Below, in pieces: positions 7,697 through 12,629 of a stretch of 12,629 nucleotides of DNA. The notes under the pieces were generated by a model, which saw nothing but the letters and a program-made list of their open reading frames with translations, had not been told where the DNA came from and made no database searches. Both the position numbers and the translations under genes were made by a program. The DNA is from JAHEYF01 sp045805185. GTDB taxonomy: Bacteria; Bacteroidota; Bacteroidia; B-17B0; Aurantibacillaceae. The DNA is taken from assembly GCA_045805185.1 (NCBI GenBank), contig JBJMLS010000308.1, forward strand, positions 1-12,629, written 5' to 3'. Positions within the stretch are counted from its first letter, which is position 1. Each line of letters begins with the position of its first letter.

Positions 7697-9481
7697 TTAC
7701 ATTCTTTCCGGGACCTCTATTCCTAAAAGACCCATTCCGTTCTTAATTACCGCGCAGCATTGATAGGATAAGGCAAGACGGAAATTTCTCACATCCGCAT
7801 TTTCCTCTTTTAAAATAGTGATATCATGGTAGAACTGGTTATAGGACTTCACCAGCTCATAAACATAATTGGCAACTATACCGGGGTTGAACATTCTTCC
7901 TGACTCTTCTACTGTTTTAGGGAACTCATATATGATCCGGATCAGTTCTTTCTCCTTATCCTGCATTGTCGCAACAACGGGCGCGGAAGCTGCCAGGTAA
8001 TTCGCCTTCCGGAGCACCGAACAGATCCTCGCATGCGTATACTGAATAAAGGGGCCGGTATTACCGTTGAAGTCGACACTCTCTTTCGGATCAAAAAGCA
8101 TTTTCTTCTTAGGATCCACCTTCAGAATAAAATATTTTAATGCGCCAAGGCCAATCGTGCGGTACAATTGTTTCGCTTCCTCTTCGCTGAAGCCTTCTAT
8201 TTTACCAAGCTCCTTCGTAGTTTGCTCAGCAGTGTCAAACATTTCTTTTAACAGTTCATCCGCATCCACAACAGTGCCTTCGCGACTTTTCATTTTGCCT
8301 TCGGGAAGCTCAACCATACCATAAGAAAGGTGAAAAAGCTCATGCGCCCAGGGATAACCCAGTTTTTTGAGGATCAGGAAAAGCACCTTGAAATGGTAAT
8401 CCTGTTCGTTACCTACCGTATAGATGAGCTGATTCAATTTCGGGTATTCCTTGAACCGTTCAATGGCCGTGCCCAGATCCTGTGTCATGTACACCGAGGT
8501 CCCGTCCGAACGGAGCACCAGTTTATGATCTAGGCCGTCTCCGGTAAGATCGATCCATACGGAACCGTCTTCTTTCCTGTAGAATACATTTTTTTTCAAG
8601 CCTTCCTCTATCATCTCTTTCCCCAGGAGATAGGTATTGGACTCATAATAGAAGGTATCGAACTCAACTCCCAGCGTTTTGTATGTTTCATCAAATCCCT
8701 TGTACACCCAGGCATTCATCTTTTTCCATAAAGCAATTGTTTCCTCATCGCCCGCCTCCCACTTCCGGAGCATTTCCTGTATCTCCTGCATCAAAGGCGC
8801 TTTCTTATCCGCCTCTTCTTTAGCCATCCCTGAAGCAATTAATTCTTCGATCTGCTTTTTGTATCGCTTATCAAATTCCACATAATATTTTCCCACCAGG
8901 TGGTCGCCCTTCATTCCACAGCTTTCGGGTGTTTCACCATTCCCGAATTTCTCCCAGGCAAGCATCGATTTGCAAATGTGGATCCCGCGGTCGTTAACAA
9001 GACTGGTCTTTATAAGCTGGTTCCCATTTGCCTTTAGCAGTTCGCCAACAGCATGCCCAAGCAGGTTATTGCGCACATGTCCTAAATGCAATGGCTTATT
9101 CGTATTGGGTGAAGAATACTCCAGCATTACCTGGCGTGAGTTTTCGTCTGCAGCCTTAAACCCGTAATGTGCCTGAGAAAGCGTTTCGTTTAAAAAGTTG
9201 AGCCAATACACATCGCTGATCATGATATTTAGAAAACCTTTAACTACATTATAACCAGAAACAAGATCGCAGGACTTCTTTAAAGCGGATCCGATGTCTT
9301 CTGCAGTCTGCTCCGGAGTTTTCTTAGCCACCTTCACAAACGGAAAAACTACTATGGTAAAATCACCTTCAAATTCTTTTCGTGTCCTTTGAAACGAAAT
9401 ATGTGCTGGATCAGCTTCCTGATTGTATAAAACAGCAATTGCCTTCTTAATCTCTTCAGTAAGTATCGTCTCAATGTTCAT
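7697..9481 (-). CDS. argS: Arginine--tRNA ligase
   Basis: Arginyl-tRNA synthetase, a class I enzyme that charges tRNA-Arg with arginine using ATP in the cytoplasm. The 594-residue product is full length for the family. Order of parts: an N-terminal additional domain (about 1-105, with FEGDFTIVVFPF near 37-48), the Rossmann catalytic core with SSPNTNKPLHLGH (HIGH motif HLGH at 132-135), a VNDRGIHICKSM segment (162-173), the SDGTSVYMTQDLGTA region (325-339), the KMSKS-equivalent KMKSREGT (396-403), and a C-terminal DALR-type anticodon-binding domain starting around NGNTGPFIQYTHARI. Nothing is missing or truncated. It starts at ATG 9481, 54 nt after the pseudouridine synthase stop, and heads a tight trio with the PaiB-like and propeller genes. 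Confidence 0.98.
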   Translation of the reverse strand: MNIETILTEEIKKAIAVLYNQEADPAHISFQRTRKEFEGDFTIVVFPFVKVAKKTPEQTAEDIGSALKKSCDLVSGYNVVKGFLNIMISDVYWLNFLNETLSQAHYGFKAADENSRQVMLEYSSPNTNKPLHLGHVRNNLLGHAVGELLKANGNQLIKTSLVNDRGIHICKSMLAWEKFGNGETPESCGMKGDHLVGKYYVEFDKRYKKQIEELIASGMAKEEADKKAPLMQEIQEMLRKWEAGDEETIALWKKMNAWVYKGFDETYKTLGVEFDTFYYESNTYLLGKEMIEEGLKKNVFYRKEDGSVWIDLTGDGLDHKLVLRSDGTSVYMTQDLGTAIERFKEYPKLNQLIYTVGNEQDYHFKVLFLILKKLGYPWAHELFHLSYGMVELPEGKMKSREGTVVDADELLKEMFDTAEQTTKELGKIEGFSEEEAKQLYRTIGLGALKYFILKVDPKKKMLFDPKESVDFNGNTGPFIQYTHARICSVLRKANYLAASAPVVATMQDKEKELIRIIYEFPKTVEESGRMFNPGIVANYVYELVKSYNQFYHDITILKEENADVRNFRLALSYQCCAVIKNGMGLLGIEVPERM

Positions 9482-9535
9482 AATACAAAATTGGAAAGCA
9501 AATTTGCGAAAAATGTTGGATATATCGTAACAGAA

Positions 9536-10234
9536 TTAAGCCTTGTCCAGTATTGCATGCAATCCGCTTAGCTCTTCATAGCTCAGTTCGCGCCATTTAC
9601 CGGTTTCAAGATCGCCGAGTTCAATATTGAGTAAGCGCACCCGTTTGAGCTTTATAACCTTGTAACCGATGGATTCTGTCATTTTTCTGATTTGCCGGTT
9701 GAGTCCCTGCGTCAGGATAAATTTAAAGGTAGTAGCGTTGACCGTTCTGATCTTACAGGGTTTGGTAATAGTGCCGGAAATTTTCACTCCCGCTTCCAAT
9801 TGCGCGATCTTGAAACGGTTGGTCAGGGGCTTGTCTAAAGTAACGAGGTACTCTTTTTCATGACCGTTCTCTGCGTTACTGATACGGTTGGAGATCGCTC
9901 CATCATTGGTCAGCAGGATCAGTCCTTCAGAATCTTTGTCGAGGCGGCCAATTGTGAACAGGCGCTCGGGATAATTGATGAAACTTATAATATTATTTTT
10001 TTCATCTTTCTCTTCCGTACAAACGATACCCACTGGTTTATTAAAGGCAAGATAAATTTTCGCAGAGCTGATCTTTATGGTCCTTCCTTCAACTTCTACA
10101 ATCTCGTCTGCTTTTAACTCTATATTTCGTACGCAGCTTTTACCGTTTACTTTAACCTTTCCATCATGGATCAGCCTTTCCGCTTCCCTTAATGAACACA
10201 ATCCCGATTGGGCTATAAATTTGTTGAGTTTCAA
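9536..10234 (-). CDS. rluF: 23S rRNA pseudouridine synthase, RluF-type (RsuA/RluB/E/F family)
   Basis: A pseudouridine synthase that isomerises a uridine in rRNA; E. coli RluF acts on U2604 of 23S rRNA and also on tRNA-Tyr. The 232-residue protein has an N-terminal S4 RNA-binding domain (about 1-50: KLNKFIAQSGLCSLREAERLI, then KVKVNG), then the catalytic domain with the signature GRLDKDSEGL (96-105; D99 is the expected nucleophile), the HEKEYLVTLDKPLT strand (125-138) and QGLNRQIRKM (176-185). The HEKEYLV and VKLxR-like C-terminal pattern match RluF better than RsuA, RluB or RluE, but the exact target in this organism is inferred. It begins only 7 nt after the FAD oxidoreductase stop codon, so the two are almost certainly cotranscribed. 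Confidence 0.88.
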   Translation of the reverse strand: MKLNKFIAQSGLCSLREAERLIHDGKVKVNGKSCVRNIELKADEIVEVEGRTIKISSAKIYLAFNKPVGIVCTEEKDEKNNIISFINYPERLFTIGRLDKDSEGLILLTNDGAISNRISNAENGHEKEYLVTLDKPLTNRFKIAQLEAGVKISGTITKPCKIRTVNATTFKFILTQGLNRQIRKMTESIGYKVIKLKRVRLLNIELGDLETGKWRELSYEELSGLHAILDKA

Positions 10235-10241
10235 AATCAGA

Positions 10242-11375
10242 TCAGGAACCTTTGATCAGTTCTTTTACGGCAAGTTCTCCCACCATGCTGCCAATGGCAA
10301 CGCCCATGCCGCCCATCCGGACCGCGCATACTGTATTTGGAGAAACATGCCTGATAATTGGTTTTTTTTCCGAGCCAACACCCATGATCCCGCTCCAACG
10401 GTATTCGATAGTGTACTTTTGCCCGGGAAGAATATTCTCACGAAGCAACTCTTCCAGCTTCTGCTGTATTTTCCGGGTCAGGCCAAATTCACTGGTTTCC
10501 TCAGCCCTCAGATCCAGGTTCCGGCCTCCTCCAAAAAGAACGCGGTCATTGATGTTCCTGAAATAATAAAAGCCTTCTTCGTAATGAAAAGCTCCTTTTA
10601 TTTTCAGATCCCGGATCGGTGAGGTCACCAATACCTGGGCCCTGGCTGGCTTCACATCTTCTTTTTTGAGAAGCTCCCTTGCAAATCCGTTCGTAGCTAC
10701 AATTACCTTTTTTGCTTTAAAAGAAAAATTATCCTTTGTGGTTAATTCAACTTCTTCACCTGTATCACCAATACTTTTAATATCGATCCCGTTAAGTATT
10801 TTAATGCCTTTTTCCCGGGCGAGCCCCAGTAAGGATTCCATCATTTTCCCGGTATCGATCTGCCCCTCAGCAGCGTTTTCGATGCAATGTGAAAAGCCCC
10901 TGAAACCCGAGCCTTTTATTTTTTTTGAATTAACTTTATATATCTTACCCTTTCCGACAATTTCTTTAATCCTTTTGTTGAAGGGCTCAATAAAGGTCGC
11001 ATATCTTTCAAATGTTACTTTTTTGTTGAAAACTTCATAGCCTCCATAAGACTTATAATCGATGGCTTTATCTCCTAAAAGACTCCTTAATTTGAGCAAT
11101 CCCTTATAACGCAATTCAACTGTTTCCCACACGCCGGATTCGCTCATGCTCTTCAGGTCATTGACCAATTCGGACACACTGCCAAAGCAGGCGAAACCCG
11201 CATTCTTAGTGCTCGCCCCATAGGGCAGAACGCCTCTTTCGATAACGAGCACATTGGATTTTGGATAACGGCTTTTAAAAGAAATTGCTGAGTTCAATCC
11301 GACTATCCCGCTACCGATTACGACGAGATCATTTGACAAAAAATACTGTTTCAGTTCCCAAAAACTCAGTTGCAC
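10242..11375 (-). CDS. FAD-dependent oxidoreductase (DAO / glycine-oxidase-like family)
   Basis: A 377-residue cytoplasmic flavoenzyme of the D-amino-acid oxidase superfamily, which oxidises amines or amino acids with FAD. Residues 17-48 form the Rossmann dinucleotide fold (DLVVIGSGIVGLNSA, ending in LVIERG); PYGASTKNAGFA (51-62) is the typical second FAD contact; VIVATNGFA (about 225-233) is the third; and WSGIMG followed by MGGMGVAIG near the C-terminus closes the FAD site. No signal peptide or helix for membrane insertion is visible. The start is GTG 11375; there is no earlier in-frame start and no ATG before the FAD motif, so GTG is likely real. The substrate is unknown. It is first of the minus-strand series, 7 nt ahead of the rluF-type gene, with a divergent gene 83 bp upstream. 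Confidence 0.88.
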   Translation of the reverse strand: MQLSFWELKQYFLSNDLVVIGSGIVGLNSAISFKSRYPKSNVLVIERGVLPYGASTKNAGFACFGSVSELVNDLKSMSESGVWETVELRYKGLLKLRSLLGDKAIDYKSYGGYEVFNKKVTFERYATFIEPFNKRIKEIVGKGKIYKVNSKKIKGSGFRGFSHCIENAAEGQIDTGKMMESLLGLAREKGIKILNGIDIKSIGDTGEEVELTTKDNFSFKAKKVIVATNGFARELLKKEDVKPARAQVLVTSPIRDLKIKGAFHYEEGFYYFRNINDRVLFGGGRNLDLRAEETSEFGLTRKIQQKLEELLRENILPGQKYTIEYRWSGIMGVGSEKKPIIRHVSPNTVCAVRMGGMGVAIGSMVGELAVKELIKGS

Positions 11376-11458
11376 GATAGTGGTATAGATTTTGTCGAAA
11401 TGTACGCCATTATTGTTAAATTTACACGAAATTTGACAAAATTCAGCAACATTTTCTA
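11376..11458. promoter_or_regulatory. Divergent intergenic region, presumably two promoters
   Basis: These 83 AT-rich bases separate two divergent start codons and must hold a promoter for each unless transcription comes from further away. For the plus-strand gene, TTTG (11391-11394) and TAAATTTA (11417-11424, one mismatch to TAnnTTTG) are separated by 22 nt, slightly longer than usual. I found no well-spaced pair for the minus strand; TACATTTC on that strand (complement of 11397-11404) is a lone -7-like box. Confidence 0.25.
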
Positions 11459-12629
11459 ATGATCAGGAATTCCTACAACACTTTTTTACTTTTCATTCTT
11501 TTCGGTTTTACAAAACTTTTTGCTCAGCCTTATCAATTACCTGTACAGGGAAAAATAGATGAAGGCGCGAGTGCGTGTACCGGAGCAGTCATACAGGTTT
11601 ACCAGGGATCCAAGCTGATCAATACCATTACAACAGGGGCCGATGGCCGTTACAGCTTTGAGTTACCGTTGAATGCGGACTATACCATAAGTGTAACCAA
11701 GCCTGGAATGATCATGAAAAAATTTGTGGTTTCAACCAGGGGAGTTCCGCCGGAAAGAGCCAACGATAAGTTCGGAATCATACAGGCTGATATCGGTTTA
11801 TTTGAGAAGGCGGAAGGCGTGGATTATTCTGTTCTCAATCAGCCACTGAACAAATACGTTTATAATCCTACAAAGGAAAACTTTGAATATGATAAAGCAT
11901 ATCTTGAACAGATGCTTGGCGCGCTCGACCAATTGGCAAAATTAGCGGCGGAAGCGGAAAAAAAGAAAAAAGAACTTGAGAAAAACTACCAGGCGGCTTT
12001 AAAAAGCGGCGATAAAGCCTTTACCAAAAAAGATTATACCGCGGCCATTTCTGCTTATAACGAGGCCATAAGTCTGAAGAAGAATGAGCAGTATCCAAAA
12101 GATAAGCTCATCGAAATAGAAAAAATGAAGGCTCAGGATGCTGAGCTTGCCAAGAAAAAAGCAGACGACGAAGCAAAAGCTAAAGCGGACGAAGAGGCAA
12201 AGAAAAAAGCAGAAGCAGAGGCAAAAGCCAAAGCGGAGGCTGATGCCAAAGCTAAAGCAGACGCAGAAGCAAAAGCAAAGGCGGAGGCAGAAGCAAAAAA
12301 GAAAGCAGAAGAAGAGGCAAAGAAAAAGGCAGAAGCGGAGGCAAAAGCCAAAGCCGATGCAGACGCAAAAGCTAAAGCAGACGCAGAAGCAAAAGCTAAA
12401 GCGGAGGCGGAGGCCAAAGCAAAGGCGGAGGCAGAAGCAAAAAAGAAAGCAGAAGAAGAAGCTAAGGCTAAAGCAGACGCAGAGGCCAAAGCTAAAGCAG
12501 AGGCGGAGGCCAAAGCAAAGGCGGAGGCAGAAGCAAAAAAGAAAGCAGAAGAAGAGGCAAAGAAAAAGGCAGAAGCGGAGGCAAAAGCCAAAGCCGATGC
12601 AGACGCAAAAGCTAAAGCAGACGCAGAAG
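11459..12629 (+). CDS. Exported protein: carboxypeptidase-regulatory-like domain, TPR-like segment, Ala/Lys/Glu octad-repeat helix (3'-partial)
   Basis: The gene runs off the right edge; 390 codons are visible without a stop. ATG 11459 gives a signal peptide (MIRNSYNTFLLFILFGF, cleavage near LFAQ). Residues about 24-95 form a carboxypeptidase-regulatory-like / transthyretin-like beta domain (LPVQGKIDEG, then GAVIQVYQG, TTGADGRYSFELP, YTISVTKPGM), common in outer-membrane and secreted Bacteroidota proteins. Residues about 176-222 form a TPR-like helical segment (ALKSGDKAFTKKDYTAAISAY, then NEQYPKDKLIEIEKM). From 231 to 390 only Ala, Lys, Glu and Asp occur, in twenty uninterrupted octads. Composition recalls TolA domain II, but the eight-residue period favours a long stiff single alpha-helix, about 24 nm if fully helical. 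The C-terminal part, which would tell whether it ends in OmpA, a sorting domain or something else, is outside the window, so I do not assign a function. Confidence 0.85.
   Translation, partial: MIRNSYNTFLLFILFGFTKLFAQPYQLPVQGKIDEGASACTGAVIQVYQGSKLINTITTGADGRYSFELPLNADYTISVTKPGMIMKKFVVSTRGVPPERANDKFGIIQADIGLFEKAEGVDYSVLNQPLNKYVYNPTKENFEYDKAYLEQMLGALDQLAKLAAEAEKKKKELEKNYQAALKSGDKAFTKKDYTAAISAYNEAISLKKNEQYPKDKLIEIEKMKAQDAELAKKKADDEAKAKADEEAKKKAEAEAKAKAEADAKAKADAEAKAKAEAEAKKKAEEEAKKKAEAEAKAKADADAKAKADAEAKAKAEAEAKAKAEAEAKKKAEEEAKAKADAEAKAKAEAEAKAKAEAEAKKKAEEEAKKKAEAEAKAKADADAKAKADAE
12149..12628 (+). repeat. Tandem array of twenty 24-nt units encoding A-K-x-K-A-(E/D)-x-(E/D) octads
   Basis: Starting at GCC 12149, every 24 nt begins a new octad: Ala, Lys, Ala or Lys, Lys, Ala, Glu or Asp, Ala/Glu/Asp, Glu or Asp. 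All twenty units fit without insertion or deletion and the array continues to the window edge. Variants include AKKKAEEE (units 7, 13, 17), AKKKAEAE (3, 8, 18), AKAKADAD (9, 19) and AKAKAEAE (6, 11, 12, 15, 16). Lys and acidic residues lie four apart, the spacing of helix salt bridges. Confidence 0.93.
12272..12389 (+). repeat. First copy of a perfect 118-bp direct repeat (offset 240 nt)
   Basis: Every base from 12272 to 12389 matches 12512 to 12629, and the match is cut off by the window end, not by divergence. The offset of 240 nt equals ten octad units. The first about 44 bases also occur at 12416-12459 (offset 144 nt, six units), and a 26-bp stretch at 12251-12276 recurs at 12371-12396 (offset 120 nt, five units). 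Confidence 0.95.
12512..12629 (+). repeat. Second copy of the 118-bp direct repeat, truncated by the window edge
   Basis: Identical to 12272-12389 over all visible bases; the base before each copy differs (C here, A in the first copy), so the left boundary is defined and the right is not. The shared core beginning at 12416 lies 96 nt (four units) upstream of this copy. Confidence 0.95.

Noticed and set aside
9498..9507. Perfect palindrome GCAAATTTGC upstream of argS
   Set aside because: A single 10-bp palindrome in AT-rich DNA with no second copy found nearby; no basis for calling an operator.
10077..10622. Plus-strand frame of 181 codons
   Set aside because: Spans antisense of two well-supported genes (RluF-type synthase and FAD oxidoreductase) and shows no recognisable motif.
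12133..12591. Minus-strand open frame of 152 codons rich in Ala, Phe and Ser
   Set aside because: It is the exact antisense of the 24-nt repeat array; the plus-strand frame has a signal peptide, recognisable domains and continuous coding.
12149..12629. Regularly spaced repeats suggestive of a CRISPR array
   Set aside because: Units are contiguous without unique spacers and are in frame inside a protein gene.

Overview
The window looks like chromosomal core sequence from a member of the Bacteroidota, probably an environmental Chitinophagales/Sphingobacteriales/Flavobacteriales-type lineage. Two secreted proteins end in type IX secretion system (T9SS) type A sorting domains, and PKD repeats of the Bacteroidota style are present. 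Start codons follow A-rich leaders rather than Shine-Dalgarno sequences, and the upstream region of rpmB fits the Bacteroidota sigma-70 promoter (TTTG - about 20 nt - TAnnTTTG). I see no mobile element, CRISPR array, tRNA or rRNA gene, and no gene-free stretch longer than 300 bases.

Layout from left to right. Bases 1-2418 are on the minus strand: rpmB (ribosomal protein L28) with its own promoter, a PP2C/SpoIIE-type serine phosphatase with a GAF-like N-terminal half, a clear intrinsic terminator, and a small T9SS-exported protein. Bases 2510-6084 are on the plus strand: a 487-aa all-helical orphan protein divergent from the small T9SS protein, a 502-aa secreted protein with four cysteine-bearing PKD-like modules and a T9SS tail, an intrinsic terminator, and a 109-aa antibiotic-biosynthesis-monooxygenase-fold protein. 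From 11375 down to 6168 runs a compact minus-strand series, in transcription order: a DAO-type FAD oxidoreductase, an RluF-type pseudouridine synthase, argS (arginyl-tRNA synthetase), a PaiB-type FMN-binding protein, and an exported TolB/WD40-like beta-propeller protein. Gaps in this series are 7, 54, 12 and -1 nt, so it could be one or two operons. Finally, a divergent plus-strand gene starts at 11459 and runs off the right edge. It encodes an exported protein with a carboxypeptidase-regulatory-like domain, a TPR-like segment, and a very regular Ala/Lys/Glu/Asp repeat.

The most unusual signal is that right-edge repeat. From 12149 to 12628 the sequence is twenty uninterrupted 24-nt units, each coding an octad of the form A-K-(A/K)-K-A-(E/D)-(A/E/D)-(E/D). 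The period is eight residues, not seven, so a long charged single alpha-helix outside the cytoplasm is more likely than a classical coiled coil. At DNA level the array contains perfect duplications offset by 240, 144, 120 and 96 nt, all multiples of 24, pointing to recent unit-wise expansion. The second notable pattern is an exact C-x9-C-x4-C spacing in all four modules of the PKD protein. The 487-aa orphan is the best unknown among the full-length genes. The remainder is ordinary translation, rRNA-modification and metabolic housekeeping; I do not see a clearly new multi-gene system.
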